Positions 18,787 to 27,523 of a stretch of DNA of 64,000 nt are shown piece after piece. The translations under genes and the position numbers were made by a program. The notes under the pieces are model-generated. The model had not been told where the DNA came from and did no database searches. It worked only from the letters and a program-made list of their open reading frames with translations. Source of the stretch: Fundicoccus ignavus. GTDB taxonomy: Bacteria; Bacillota; Bacilli; Lactobacillales; Aerococcaceae. The stretch covers positions 1-64,000 of the forward strand of contig NZ_WJQT01000011.1 of the NCBI RefSeq assembly GCF_009659375.1, given 5' to 3'. Position 1 is the first letter of the stretch, and every line of letters starts with the position of its first letter.

Positions 18787-19012
18787 CATGATTTTAGTTG
18801 AACTACTATGCGTAGCCTGCCATAGAGTTTTACCATTGCAGTACATTTAATAGGCAATTAATGAAGCTAATTTGACTATGATCGAAGGAAATTAAACAAT
18901 TTCTCGTCGATTGAGATACAAAATAACCTGCCTCACCGAGTCATTTAAAGCGACTAGCGCCTTGGAAAATAATTGCGATGACCGAAATAAAATCTATTCA
19001 TTCAAAGCTAAA
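18787..19012 (+). repeat. Palindromic intergenic repeat, copy 3 (degenerate)
   Basis: This is a heavily diverged copy. It keeps the order GTAGC, GTTTTACCATTGCAGTA, GGCAATTAATG, GTCGATTGAG, AAAGCGACTAGCGCC and TTGGAAAATAAT. It lies left of the 94-bp tandem repeats in a 1-kb gene-free gap between the HD hydrolase and rplT. Confidence 0.55.
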
Positions 19013-19037
19013 TTTATACTCTCTTATAAAATATGAG

Positions 19038-19404
19038 AGCTTTGAATCATGTCTCAGTTTCAATAACTCGAGCACGATAGGTAGTAAATCGTGTCCTAGT
19101 TTTAAGAACTCAAACACGATTATTACAGAAAAGCTTTGAATCATGTCTCAATTTCAATAACTCGAGCACGATAGGTAGCGAATCGTGTTCCAGTTTTAAG
19201 AACTCAAACACGATTATTACAGAAAAGCTTTGAATCATGTCTCAGTTTCAATAACTCGAGCACGATAGGTAGCGTATCGTGTCCCAGTTTTAAGAACTCA
19301 AACACGATTATTACAGAAAAGCTTTGAATCATGTCTCAGTTTCAATAACTCGAGCACGATAGGTAGTAAATCGTGTTCCAGTTTTAAGAACTCGAACATG
19401 ATTA
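19038..19404. repeat. 94-bp tandem repeat, 3.9 copies
   Basis: Direct repeats begin at 19038, 19132, 19226 and 19320, each starting AGCTTTGAATCATGTCTCAG. The first three units differ at only a handful of bases. Every unit contains two imperfect palindromes of about 33 bp, such as ATCGTGT...AGTT..AACT...ACACGAT, so the array has eight dyads at regular spacing. No unique spacers exist, so it is not CRISPR. No protein is encoded. Function is unknown; a protein-binding array or a hairpin array is possible. Confidence 0.9.
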
Positions 19405-19439
19405 AAAAAATATCCTCCAAATTTTTTTGTCTGCAACTT

Positions 19440-19618
19440 TTAAATTTCATTCAGTATTTTTAACTTGATAATATAGCTTCAGTTTGGTTGAAATGCCATC
19501 ATAGCTCAGTAATTGTTTTCAAAAGCGGTGCAAATTTCAATCGACGAGCTTGCTCTGACTACGAGCAAAGCGAATACTAAGTCTGGTAAATCAACATAAA
19601 ACTTATCATCCCTTACAA
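19440..19618 (+). repeat. Palindromic intergenic repeat, copy 4 (internal deletion)
   Basis: The left half is well kept (TTTTTAACTTGATAATATAGC, then GCTCAGTAATTG, TTTTCAAAAGCGGTG and a hairpin TTGCTC-TGACTAC-GAGCAA). It then jumps from AGCGAAT to GTCTGGTAAATCAACATAAAACTTAT, missing about 100 bp of the right half. Confidence 0.7.
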
Positions 19619-19621
19619 AAG

Positions 19622-19644
19622 AAAAAACCCCTACAGATGTAGGG
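19622..19644 (-). terminator. Terminator of the infC-rpmI-rplT operon
   Basis: On the minus strand CCCTACA/TGTAGGG is followed by GTTTTTTC, directly after the rplT stop. Confidence 0.85.
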
Positions 19645-19659
19645 ATTTCAAAGTTAGAT

Positions 19660-20016
19660 TTATGCTAATGCTTGTTTAGCTTGTTCAGCTAAAGCAGTGA
19701 ATGCTGCTGCATCGTTTACTGCTAAATCAGCTAACATTTTACGGTTAACTTCGATACCAGCTTTTTTCAAACCGTTCATTAAAACGCTGTAGCTTAAGCC
19801 GTTCATACGAGCTGCTGCGTTAATACGTGTAATCCATAAACGACGGAAATCACGTTTTTTCTGACGACGGTCACGGTAAGCGTAAGTATATGATTTCATA
19901 ACTTGTTGCTTAGCCATCTTGAAGCTAATGCTCTTAGCTCCGTAATAACCTTTTGCTAATTTAATTGTACGTTTACGACGTTGACGCGTAACGTATCCAC
20001 CTTTAACACGTGCCAT
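19660..20016 (-). CDS. rplT: Ribosomal protein L20
   Basis: This is a 118-residue basic protein of the large subunit, needed for 23S rRNA assembly. It begins [16 protein letters not shown] and keeps the family length and the Arg/Lys-rich helical N-terminus. In low-GC Gram-positives L20 also binds the leader of its own operon. It is third gene of infC-rpmI-rplT, 30 bp after rpmI. Confidence 0.98.
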   Translation of the reverse strand: MARVKGGYVTRQRRKRTIKLAKGYYGAKSISFKMAKQQVMKSYTYAYRDRRQKKRDFRRLWITRINAAARMNGLSYSVLMNGLKKAGIEVNRKMLADLAVNDAAAFTALAEQAKQALA

Positions 20017-20046
20017 GATTTATTCCTCCTTGAAATCCTTGTTCGA

Positions 20047-20244
20047 TTATAGTGCTGCGATTTGTTGTTTAATACGTTTGAAGTCCCCAGCGCTAACTGT
20101 AGTAGCATGACGCAATTGACGACGTTGTTTTTTAGTTTTACCGTGGAAACGGTGACTTGTAAACGCTCTAGAACGTTTTAATTTACCAGAACCAGTTTTC
20201 TTAACACGTTTAGCTAGTCCACGGTGAGTTTTTTGTTTTGGCAT
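20047..20244 (-). CDS. rpmI: Ribosomal protein L35
   Basis: This 65-residue, strongly basic large-subunit protein begins [13 protein letters not shown], the standard L35 N-terminus. The start at 20244 follows AGGAGGAATTATC; a longer in-frame start at 20274 adds ten residues foreign to the family and was rejected. It lies between infC and rplT. Confidence 0.97.
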   Translation of the reverse strand: MPKQKTHRGLAKRVKKTGSGKLKRSRAFTSHRFHGKTKKQRRQLRHATTVSAGDFKRIKQQIAAL

Positions 20245-20304
20245 GATAATTCCTCCTGTTGATAGCCGCTTCATTCAAATGAAACAGTGTGACATTATTG
20301 ATGC

Positions 20305-20829
20305 TTATTCAGCGTCTTTTGATGCGATTGGCGCAAGCAAGATAAACATGCTGCGTCCTTCCATTTTTGGCCTTACTTCGACCGTTGAAAGATCTTTCGT
20401 ATCGTCGATAAAGTCCTCAAGTACATCTTTACCTAATCCTTTATGAGTAATTGCACGACCTCTAAAACGAATGCTCGCTTTAACTTTGTCGCCACTCTCT
20501 AAGAATTTAATTGCTTGTCGCAATTTTGTTTGATAATCATGATCATCAATGGTTGGACTTAAACGTACTTCTTTTACAGAAACAATTTTTTGAGCTTTAC
20601 GTTGCTCTTTTTCTTTTTTCTGCATTTCATAACGATACTTTCCATAATCCATGATTTTTGCAACGGGTGGTTTGGCATTAGGTGACATAAGTACTAAATC
20701 TAATCCGAAAGATTCCGCAATGGTTAGGGCGTCACTTAGAGATTTCACTCCAATTTGCTCGCCATCTCCACTAATTACACGCAATTCACGTGCACGGATG
20801 TCTTCGTTAATTATTAATTCCTTAACGAT
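20305..20829 (-). CDS. infC: Translation initiation factor IF-3 (AUC start codon)
   Basis: This 174-residue factor binds the 30S subunit and checks the start codon. Reading from 20829, the protein runs ATC-encoded Met, then [18 protein letters not shown], which matches the conserved IF-3 N-terminus; a start at the next ATG, GTG or TTG would remove part of it. GGAGG lies nine bases before the ATC. Use of a rare start is a hallmark of infC and lets IF-3 repress its own translation. Both IF-3 domains are complete (linker rich in Lys/Glu near residues 80-95). The gene follows an L20-type leader. Confidence 0.95.
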   Translation of the reverse strand: MVKELIINEDIRARELRVISGDGEQIGVKSLSDALTIAESFGLDLVLMSPNAKPPVAKIMDYGKYRYEMQKKEKEQRKAQKIVSVKEVRLSPTIDDHDYQTKLRQAIKFLESGDKVKASIRFRGRAITHKGLGKDVLEDFIDDTKDLSTVEVRPKMEGRSMFILLAPIASKDAE

Positions 20830-20864
20830 AGATTTCCACCTCCATAATTTTATGATCTAACAAA

Positions 20865-21030
20865 TAGAATTTAGGCAAAATAAAAAGGCCAGTTTATTAA
20901 AAATAAACTCGCCGTAACTACATAAACATATACACATACACATAAATTAGTATGTTAAAAATGTTTATTTGCCAAGCAATTCATCACTTGGCGAGAAACG
21001 GCATGTTCCTACTTGTTTTCTCAACTTTTA
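20865..21030 (-). promoter_or_regulatory. L20-type leader of infC-rpmI-rplT
   Basis: The minus-strand leader carries a long-range pairing region (TTCTCGCCAAGTG ... CTTGGC), a purine/pyrimidine-rich stretch, and a terminator stem AGTTTATT/AATAAACT (20891-20909) followed by GGCCTTTTTA, 60 bp before infC. This is the layout of the L20 leader of Firmicutes, where L20 binding favours termination. Confidence 0.8.
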
Positions 21031-21031
21031 T

Positions 21032-21060
21032 ATATTAACATGCCTCTCGCTAAATTGCAA
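21032..21060 (-). promoter_or_regulatory. Promoter of the infC operon
   Basis: TTGCAA (21055-21060) and TAATAT (21032-21037) are separated by 17 bp and read into the L20 leader. Confidence 0.75.
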
Positions 21061-21073
21061 GACCTTATTCAAT

Positions 21074-22267
21074 TTAAATTTCAATTTCAGCGACTTTTCT
21101 CAATATACTGATTGGTACTAAGATAACGACTAAGAAAATAAAGCCAGTTTGCAACCAGAATATTGCCATATCCATCAATCCGTGAAATAAAACAATTACA
21201 ATAAAACTTGTTATTAATCCTATCTCTGAACGAATCGTACGATCATTTATGACAGACAACGTTTCTCTGAGATATCCGGAAAAACTCACACATATAAGCA
21301 TTAGCCCATACAAGCCAAAGTTTGCTAAAGTATCAATCAATAATTGGTGTGCATGCATTTTACCTTCATCAACAAAAAGATAGTAATAATTAACGTAACT
21401 CATGGCTCCTCGACCAATAAGTGGATTGGTTAAGAATATACGCCAACCCGTATCCCAAATAATAAATCGATCTTCAAATGCATAAGCTAACGTCGTTAAT
21501 CTTGGTAAAATTTCAGGATTAAACAATAATAAAACTAAACCAACAGCACTCACAACCATTGCAATCAAAGCATATTTACGATTTAAAAAGAAAACTAACC
21601 AGACAATCGCTACAACAATTGTTGGAAGTAACCAACGCGAAGCTGTTAAGATAATGCTAACCGTATTCAATAAAAATACTAATAATGACATTAGCTTCGT
21701 ATGTTTAAAATTACTTCTTTTAAATAAGTAGATTGCAATCGTTATAGCAAAAACGCAATATAAGCCATAATAATTTGCATTAAAGAATGTCGCTTCCGCT
21801 CTTGTTTGTATATTATGGTATTTAAAAATATAAAACATATCGTAACCGTGAGTATAAGCATAATTCAAGTACTGATAAAGTGCCATGATTGCTAGCGGTA
21901 TACTACCCCAACAGAATATCTTTAATAATAAAACATACAATTCAGCGTTTAACTTACGTCTATAATACACAAAGAACAGTGCGATAAGCGCGACGGCTAC
22001 AGTAGCTAATACACCGATTAAATTACGGTTTATCGCAGATACTATTAACGAATAAACGATAAATATACCTACCCAACCTAACTCAGCAATTGTTTGTTTA
22101 AATTGTTTGCGGTCCAACCAAATAAAACTGCCTAAAATTACAATTAAAATAGGTGCACCAAAAAAAAACGGGAACAGGATTGCAATTGCAGCTGCAATAA
22201 TCCCCAGAATCATCACATCATGCTCTGCTAAAAATTGTTTCAGAGCTTTTGTAGATGAGCCCATCAT
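21074..22267 (-). CDS. O-antigen ligase family membrane protein
   Basis: This 397-residue protein has about ten membrane segments and a longer extracytoplasmic loop (about 255-300) with RFIIWDTGWRIFLTNPLIGRG and HAHQLLIDTLANFGL. The spaced Arg and His-containing loop is typical of the Wzy_C/WaaL family, which joins or polymerises polyprenyl-linked glycans. In Gram-positives such proteins are linked to capsule or wall polysaccharide, but no glycan cluster is adjacent here. Starts at tandem ATGs behind AGGAGGGG. It is divergent from dacA. Confidence 0.8.
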   Translation of the reverse strand: MMGSSTKALKQFLAEHDVMILGIIAAAIAILFPFFFGAPILIVILGSFIWLDRKQFKQTIAELGWVGIFIVYSLIVSAINRNLIGVLATVAVALIALFFVYYRRKLNAELYVLLLKIFCWGSIPLAIMALYQYLNYAYTHGYDMFYIFKYHNIQTRAEATFFNANYYGLYCVFAITIAIYLFKRSNFKHTKLMSLLVFLLNTVSIILTASRWLLPTIVVAIVWLVFFLNRKYALIAMVVSAVGLVLLLFNPEILPRLTTLAYAFEDRFIIWDTGWRIFLTNPLIGRGAMSYVNYYYLFVDEGKMHAHQLLIDTLANFGLYGLMLICVSFSGYLRETLSVINDRTIRSEIGLITSFIVIVLFHGLMDMAIFWLQTGFIFLVVILVPISILRKVAEIEI

Positions 22268-22451
22268 TGCCCCTCCTTATCAAAATACTTCTTAAGTATT
22301 AAATTCAAAAATTATCAGAAATAAATAGTTATTTACTTATCTTAGCATAATTTACATTTCTTCCCAATCATTAAGTTATATTTTCATTAAAACTTAATGA
22401 ATAATAATAGTTTGCAAAATAATTAAGATTAGTATTTCATTCGGCAAATAC

Positions 22452-22480
22452 TTGGAAAACAAGTCTCCTTTCGTTATAAT
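22452..22480 (+). promoter_or_regulatory. Promoter of dacA-like gene
   Basis: TTGGAA (22452-22457) and a perfect TATAAT (22475-22480), 17 bp apart, lie 31 bp before the TTG start. Confidence 0.75.
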
Positions 22481-22511
22481 AGAAAAGAATTCATTTTAGG
22501 AGGCGTACGTT

Positions 22512-23738
22512 TTGTCAGTAAAGCAAAAGTTAAGAAACTTGGTGCTCAGCTCAATACTAAGTATGAGCGTTCTTTCTGTTGGTGTAACAGCATCAGCACA
22601 GGTTGAAAATATCACAAAAATTCCAAACCTTTCAAAAGACATCCAAGAAATCACACAATATGAAGCAATCGAAACACCTGAAAACTATCCACAAGAGTTA
22701 TTAGACTGGTATGCTTCAAATATTGATGCTCGTTCTTATGTTGTCGTTGATACCGAAACAAACAAAATTCTTGCTCAGCAAGAAGCAAATGTTCCTTATC
22801 CGATCGCCTCAATGTCTAAAGTTATGGCTATGTACATGGTCTATAAAGCAATTGACGAAGGTAAACTCGCTTTAGATACAAAAATCACTATTCCTCAAGA
22901 AATAGAAGATTACTTTTCTTTTAACCCTGAAATGTCAGCGGTTGGATTATATGCCGGCGAAGAATATAGCGTTGAGGACCTAATTCACGGTGTAATGTTT
23001 TTATCAGGTAATGATGCAACTTCAGCACTATTATGGGAAATTTATGGTAGCGAACAAGCAGCTGTTCAAGCAATTCGCGTACAATTAACAGATTGGGGCT
23101 TTACTAATTTTGAGTTCTATACTGTTTCTGGTATTCCAAACTTATATTTACCTGAAGAATTATGGATTGAAGGTTCAAACGAGAATAGCGAGAATAAAAT
23201 GTCTGCTGCAGATGTAGCTTTAATGAGCCAATATGTCGTTGAAACATATCCAGCATTATTAGACATCACCTCTAAATACGAATATGTATTTGCAGAAGGT
23301 ACAGAAAATGAACAAGTTTTCTACACAACAAATCTATTACTAGACGGTCAAGCATATGGTCGTGAAGGTATCACTGGTTTAAAATCTGGTATGACCGATG
23401 CAGCTGGTCGTAACTTTGTTTCAACTAGTACTGAAAATGGTCGCAAAGTTATTGCGGTTGTTATGGGCTTATTCGACCGTGAAGATGGCCTTGCAGTCAC
23501 TACTTATTGGGAAACAGAAATTCTTCTAGATGCACTACTAGATTATCCTGATTTATATCAACTAGAGGGTCTAGCAAGCAACAAACACTTAACACGCGAA
23601 GAACGTGAAGCAGAATTAGCTAAATTATCTGAAGAAAACGCTCAAGCGGAATTAGCTGAACAAGGTATAGAATTAGAAAATCGTCGCGATTCACCAGTTA
23701 CTAATTTTATGCGTAATTTATTCAATATATTCCAATAA
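22512..23738 (+). CDS. dacA: D-alanyl-D-alanine carboxypeptidase (PBP5 type)
   Basis: This 408-residue penicillin-binding protein trims the terminal D-Ala of peptidoglycan stem peptides. A signal peptide (1-29, ending ASAQ) is followed by the S11 peptidase domain: Ser100-Met-Ser-Lys103, SGN at 165-167 and K291-S-G as the third motif. The tail ends in an amphipathic helix (NFMRNLFNIFQ), the usual membrane anchor of such enzymes, after a Glu-rich coiled segment (about 355-395). The start codon is TTG, set by TAGGAGG eight bases upstream. Followed by its own terminator and an insertion sequence. Confidence 0.93.
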   Translation: MSVKQKLRNLVLSSILSMSVLSVGVTASAQVENITKIPNLSKDIQEITQYEAIETPENYPQELLDWYASNIDARSYVVVDTETNKILAQQEANVPYPIASMSKVMAMYMVYKAIDEGKLALDTKITIPQEIEDYFSFNPEMSAVGLYAGEEYSVEDLIHGVMFLSGNDATSALLWEIYGSEQAAVQAIRVQLTDWGFTNFEFYTVSGIPNLYLPEELWIEGSNENSENKMSAADVALMSQYVVETYPALLDITSKYEYVFAEGTENEQVFYTTNLLLDGQAYGREGITGLKSGMTDAAGRNFVSTSTENGRKVIAVVMGLFDREDGLAVTTYWETEILLDALLDYPDLYQLEGLASNKHLTREEREAELAKLSEENAQAELAEQGIELENRRDSPVTNFMRNLFNIFQ

Positions 23739-23752
23739 CATTAAAATCTCAA

Positions 23753-23786
23753 GATTGTCGTATTCATTTACGACAATCTTTTTTTA
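23753..23786 (+). terminator. dacA terminator
   Basis: GATTGTCGTA/TACGACAATC is followed by eight T. Its sequence closely resembles the terminator at 51066-51098. Confidence 0.9.
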
Positions 23787-23917
23787 TGTTTTCGAAAACC
23801 CCTGGCTATGCCGGGGGTTCCGGAGAGCTTCCAGCGTGGGGACAAAAACACCTCCTTTTATGCTAGAATATGGCTGGTTTCCCGACCGCCACATTCATGT
23901 TAAAAGGAGGTAGTCCC

Positions 23918-24388
23918 ATGCAGGACAAGAGTAGTTTAGCACATACAAGATGGAGATGTAAGTATCACATTGTTTTCGCACCGAAATACAGAAGACAAAT
24001 TATTTACGGTAAGTATCGACAAAGCATTGGTCAGATAATCAGAGAACTTTGTGAGCGTAAAGGCGTTGAGATTCACGAAGCTAATGCTTGTCGCGATCAT
24101 ATTCATCTCCTAGTCAGCATTCCACCCAAACTAAGTATCTCTCAATTTATGGGTTACTTAAAAGGGAAGAGTAGCTTGATGATATTTGATCGCCATGCTA
24201 ATTTGAAATATCGCTATGGTAATCGTAAATTTTGGTGTCGTGGATATTTTGTAGATACAGTGGGCAGAAATAAAGAGCAGATTCAGCAGTATATAAGAGA
24301 TCAGTTAAACGATGACTACATGAGTGATCAATTGACACTGTTTGAGGAGTTCGATCCATTTACTGGAGCAAAAAACAAGAAAAAATAA
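23918..24388 (+). CDS. tnpA: IS200/IS605 family transposase TnpA
   Basis: This 156-residue HUH single-strand transposase appears intact. The HUH motif is DHIHLLVSIPP near residue 66. The conserved region RKFWCRGYFVDTVGRN leads to QQYIRDQL, where the Tyr is the expected nucleophile. It cuts and rejoins single-stranded DNA at hairpin ends. ATG at 23918 follows AAAGGAGG; an in-frame ATG at 23870 lies in the left-end region and has no site. No mutation is visible, so the element may be active. Confidence 0.93.
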   Translation: MQDKSSLAHTRWRCKYHIVFAPKYRRQIIYGKYRQSIGQIIRELCERKGVEIHEANACRDHIHLLVSIPPKLSISQFMGYLKGKSSLMIFDRHANLKYRYGNRKFWCRGYFVDTVGRNKEQIQQYIRDQLNDDYMSDQLTLFEEFDPFTGAKNKKK

Positions 24389-24475
24389 AAGGATTCTTTA
24401 GAATCAGCGCGTGAGTGTGGTGCAGAAGGAGACCTTTTCAGTAGGCCTTTTAGGCCAAGGCCGGCAACAGAGGCT
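24389..24475 (+). other. Structured 3' region of the IS200-like element
   Basis: Between tnpA and the right-end hairpin are several short complementary pairs: GATTC/GAATC (24391-24404) and GGCCTTTTAGGCC (about 24454-24466). The region may fold as part of the right end or as a small RNA. Nothing codes here. Confidence 0.4.
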
Positions 24476-24584
24476 TCCAGCCGAAGAGCAAACCACCAGT
24501 TCACACTGGTGGTTTTGATTATGCTTTCACCAAATATTTCATTAAAATTATACAGCCTAATTTTTTAATCCTTTTAAGAAAGCC

Positions 24585-24850
24585 TTGATTAAGTTTGTGA
24601 CCTTTAAATTCAATTTAGAAGTTTTAACTTGGTAACACAGCATCACATTTATTGAAATACTAAGAGCACTTCAACGAATTGTTTTCCCAAGCGGCATAAT
24701 GGGCACTCTACACAACTTGCTCTAACTACGAGCAAAGCGATGTAGACAGAACATAGCCAATTGAGCTGGAAAAGCACGAAATTCCAATGAGGCTACAAAA
24801 GCGGCTGCAACCTTTGATAAACAATAAGCTACGCGAAGAATCCCCGTTAC
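24585..24850 (+). repeat. Palindromic intergenic repeat, copy 5
   Basis: Landmarks are AGTTTTAACTTGGTAACACAGC, GAATTGTTTTCCCAAGCGG, GCCAATTGAGCTGGAAAAGC, GATAAACAATAAGC. The centre forms a two-part hairpin, TCTACA (24707) with TGTAGA (24741) outside and TTGCTC (24717) with GAGCAA (24730) inside. These pairs differ from the other copies at both sides of the stem. It lies between the IS element and the thrS terminators. Confidence 0.75.
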
Positions 24851-24859
24851 CTCAAAATA

Positions 24860-24891
24860 AAAATCCCGCCTCGTTAGGAGTGCGGGATTTT
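24860..24891. terminator. Bidirectional terminator between IS element and thrS
   Basis: A 10-bp stem AAAATCCCGC/GCGGGATTTT is present. Confidence 0.8.
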
Positions 24892-24907
24892 AGGTTATAT
24901 TGCAAAA

Positions 24908-24942
24908 AAATAGTGCTAATGATTGATCACCAGCACTATTTT
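24908..24942 (-). terminator. thrS terminator
   Basis: A stem AAATAGTGCT/AGCACTATTT lies 18 bp after the thrS stop, with a seven-base T run on the minus strand. Confidence 0.85.
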
Positions 24943-24959
24943 ACAAGTTTATAATTTAA

Positions 24960-26909
24960 TTAAGCTTCAAGCGGACGGCTTTTTCTATCAATATCAGCCG
25001 TTAACTTCTCAACAAAGTCAGCATAAGCTAAACTTTCTGATTTACTTGAGCCATATGGACGAATATTAACTGTGCCATTCTCAACTTCTTCATCACCAAT
25101 AACAATTTGGTAAGGAACTTTTGAAGTTTGAGCTTGACGAATTTTATAGCCTAATTTTTCATTACGCAAGTCCATTTCAACACGGTAACCTTTAGCTTTA
25201 AGATCATGGTAAATCTCTTCTACTTTGTCACCATGTGCATCTAAGTTAACAGGTAATAAAACAGCTTGAACTGGTGCTAACCAAGTTGGGAATGCCCCTT
25301 TGTACTCTTCGATTAAGTAAGCCACAAAACGTTCCATAGTAGAAACAACACCACGGTGGATAACAACTGGACGGTGGTTGTCTAAACCATCTTCACCCAT
25401 ATATGTTAAGTCAAAACGCTCTGGTAACAAGAAGTCTAATTGTACAGTCGACATTGTTTCTTCTAAGCCGACCGCTGTTTTAAATTGAACATCTAGTTTT
25501 GGTCCGTAGAATGCTGCTTCACCAATTGCTTCGAAGTATTCTAACCCTAATTCATCCATCGCTTCTTTTAACATCGCTTGTGCTTTTTCCCACATTGCGT
25601 CGTCATCGAAGTATTTTTCCTTATCTTCAGGATCACGGTAGCTTAGACGGAAACGATAATCTGTAATATTAAAGTCATCATAAACATCCGCAATTAATTT
25701 CAAGACACGCTTAAACTCATCTTTAATTTGATCTGGACGAACAAAAATATGCGCATCATTTAAAGTCATTTCACGTACACGTTGTAAACCAGACAAAGCA
25801 CCTGATTTTTCATAACGGTGCATCATACCTAATTCAGCAATACGGATTGGTAATTCACGGTATGAGTGAACATCATTTTTATAAATTAACATATGGTGTG
25901 GACAGTTCATTGGACGTAAGACTAACATTTCACCATCGCCCATATCCATTGGCGGGAACATATCTTCTTGATAATGAGCCCAATGTCCTGATGTTTTATA
26001 TAAATCAGTTTTAGCCATAATCGGTGTATAAACATGATCATAGCCTAAGCCAATTTCTTTATCCATAATGTAACGCTCAATCGCAGTACGGATTGTTGCA
26101 CCTTTTGGTAACCAGAATGGTAAACCAGAACCCGCTTCTTGAGAAATCATGAATAAACCTAATTCCTTACCTAATTTACGATGGTCTCTTTCTTTGGCTT
26201 CTTCACGCAAACGTAAGAACTCATCTAAGTCCGCTTGTTTGAAGAAAGCTGTCCCATAAACACGTTGCATCATTTTATTATCTGAATTACCACGCCAGTA
26301 TGCACCTGCTAAAGATAGTAATTTAAAGATTTTAATTTTACCTGTTGAAGGCACGTGAATTCCACGACATAAATCAACAAAATCTTCTTGTTGGTAAACA
26401 GTGATAATATCGTCTTCTGGTAAAGCTTCGATTAATTCTACTTTATAAGGATCTTGAGCAAAAATTTCTAACGCTTCGGCACGAGAAACTTCACGTCGCT
26501 CAATCGGATAATTTTGAGAAATAATTTTCTTCATTTCTTTCTCAATTTTCGGTAAATCTTCTTCTGAAATTTGTTCTTCTTTATCAGTATCATAATAGAA
26601 GCCTGAATCAATCGCAGGTCCAACCCCAAAATGAATTCCTGGATATAAGCGTGTTAAAGCATGTGCTAATAAGTGTGCAGTTGAATGACGCACAATTTGT
26701 AATGCATCTTCACTAGCTTCTGTAATGATTTCAATTGAACCATCACTTTCTAAAGGTCGGTTATAATCTACTAATTCGCCATTAAATTTCCCAGCTAAAC
26801 CAGCTTTCCCCAGAGACTTACTAATCCCTTGTGCAACAGCTTCTGTTGTAATTCCCTTATCATATTCTCTTTGATTTCCATCAGGAAATGTTAACATAAT
26901 TTTTTCCAA
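24960..26909 (-). CDS. thrS: Threonyl-tRNA synthetase
   Basis: This 649-residue class II synthetase charges tRNA-Thr. Order: TGS domain (1-62), editing SAD domain with [11 protein letters not shown] and [10 protein letters not shown] (about 63-240), class II core with motif 2 [17 protein letters not shown] and zinc ligands (RPMNCPHHM), and the anticodon-binding domain (about 540-649). Full family length. The start is either TTG at 26909 behind GGGGGAAC or ATG at 26897; the former fits the site better. A T-box leader controls it. Confidence 0.96.
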   Translation of the reverse strand: MEKIMLTFPDGNQREYDKGITTEAVAQGISKSLGKAGLAGKFNGELVDYNRPLESDGSIEIITEASEDALQIVRHSTAHLLAHALTRLYPGIHFGVGPAIDSGFYYDTDKEEQISEEDLPKIEKEMKKIISQNYPIERREVSRAEALEIFAQDPYKVELIEALPEDDIITVYQQEDFVDLCRGIHVPSTGKIKIFKLLSLAGAYWRGNSDNKMMQRVYGTAFFKQADLDEFLRLREEAKERDHRKLGKELGLFMISQEAGSGLPFWLPKGATIRTAIERYIMDKEIGLGYDHVYTPIMAKTDLYKTSGHWAHYQEDMFPPMDMGDGEMLVLRPMNCPHHMLIYKNDVHSYRELPIRIAELGMMHRYEKSGALSGLQRVREMTLNDAHIFVRPDQIKDEFKRVLKLIADVYDDFNITDYRFRLSYRDPEDKEKYFDDDAMWEKAQAMLKEAMDELGLEYFEAIGEAAFYGPKLDVQFKTAVGLEETMSTVQLDFLLPERFDLTYMGEDGLDNHRPVVIHRGVVSTMERFVAYLIEEYKGAFPTWLAPVQAVLLPVNLDAHGDKVEEIYHDLKAKGYRVEMDLRNEKLGYKIRQAQTSKVPYQIVIGDEEVENGTVNIRPYGSSKSESLAYADFVEKLTADIDRKSRPLEA

Positions 26910-26944
26910 AATAGTTCCCCCTATAACATCAATTTAAAATTTTC

Positions 26945-27239
26945 AACCTACTGACCACATAAGGACAAAAAAAGCCCCACTATCTATAAATAGATAATGG
27001 GACGTGAAATTTTATAAACGTGGTTCCACCCAAAATTCGTCAGAAATATCTTATATTTCTAACCTCGGCTGATTTAACGCATCAGTCAACGGTCATCTTT
27101 AATCGTTAAAAAACTTTCCAAATGACATAATGTGAAGTGGTCATAATAATCCTTTGTAAGACGTCGCAGCCCCCGTCTCTCTCTTTAACAAAAACTAATT
27201 AATATGGTGTCTTCACTTACTTATTTTTCGTATAAATTA
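26945..27239 (-). promoter_or_regulatory. T-box leader (threonine) of thrS
   Basis: The minus strand shows AAAGAGAGAGAC at the base of stem I and a candidate specifier ACC (27139-27141, followed by A). The T-box motif GGGTGGAACCACG is at 27019-27031, and a terminator stem CCCACTATCTAT with its partner lies at 26976-27001 followed by seven T. Uncharged tRNA-Thr should relieve termination. Confidence 0.92.
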
Positions 27240-27268
27240 GTTATAACATGATTTTCATGAAATAACAA
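27240..27268 (-). promoter_or_regulatory. Promoter of the thrS leader
   Basis: TTGTTA (27263-27268) and TATAAC (27240-27245) are 17 bp apart. The -35 box lies between the stop codon region of the upstream gene and the T-box. Confidence 0.6.
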
Positions 27269-27281
27269 GTACATTTGATTT

Positions 27282-27488
27282 TTATCGACGTCTACCAAAT
27301 TGAATCATACGATATAATGTTGCCAGTGTGATAAGAATACCTAAAATCATCGGAAAAGCTAAAATTGTCTGCTTTTCTTTAAAATAATAGCTCAGTAACA
27401 CAATAATTTGTACGATTAAGGCAATCACCAAATGTACGATAATAAAACGCTTCTCTTTTAAAAAATCTTCACTACCTCTAGGAGTCAA
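27282..27488 (-). CDS. Small two-helix membrane protein, unknown
   Basis: This 68-residue protein has two membrane helices (about 16-35 and 40-60) and a basic C-terminus (QFGRRR). The start is TTG, seven bases behind AGGAGGAG. It is the last gene of the nrdR-dnaB-dnaI run, 35 bp after dnaI. I do not recognise a family. The strong ribosome binding site and clean hydrophobic pattern support it as real. Confidence 0.6.
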   Translation of the reverse strand: MTPRGSEDFLKEKRFIIVHLVIALIVQIIVLLSYYFKEKQTILAFPMILGILITLATLYRMIQFGRRR

Positions 27489-27523
27489 TGCAACTCCTCC
27501 TTTCTATAAGCAACTTTCAATCC

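Larger units (their letters stand above)
23790..24520 (+). mobile_element. IS200/IS605-type insertion sequence (tnpA only)
   Basis: The element consists of a left-end hairpin (AACCCC...GGGGTT, 23797-23819), one tnpA gene and a right end with the hairpin AAACCACCAGT/ACTGGTGGTTT (24490-24515). No tnpB is present, which fits the IS200 subgroup. Both ends also share CTTCCAGC. Exact boundaries are approximate because such elements lack inverted ends and target duplications. Confidence 0.8.

Noticed and set aside
19038-19404. CRISPR array
   Set aside because: Units are contiguous 94-bp direct repeats without unique spacers, and no cas gene is nearby.
20305-20784. infC starting at the internal TTG (20784)
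   Set aside because: It would remove 15 conserved N-terminal residues, and no ribosome site fits, whereas GGAGG precedes the ATC at 20829.
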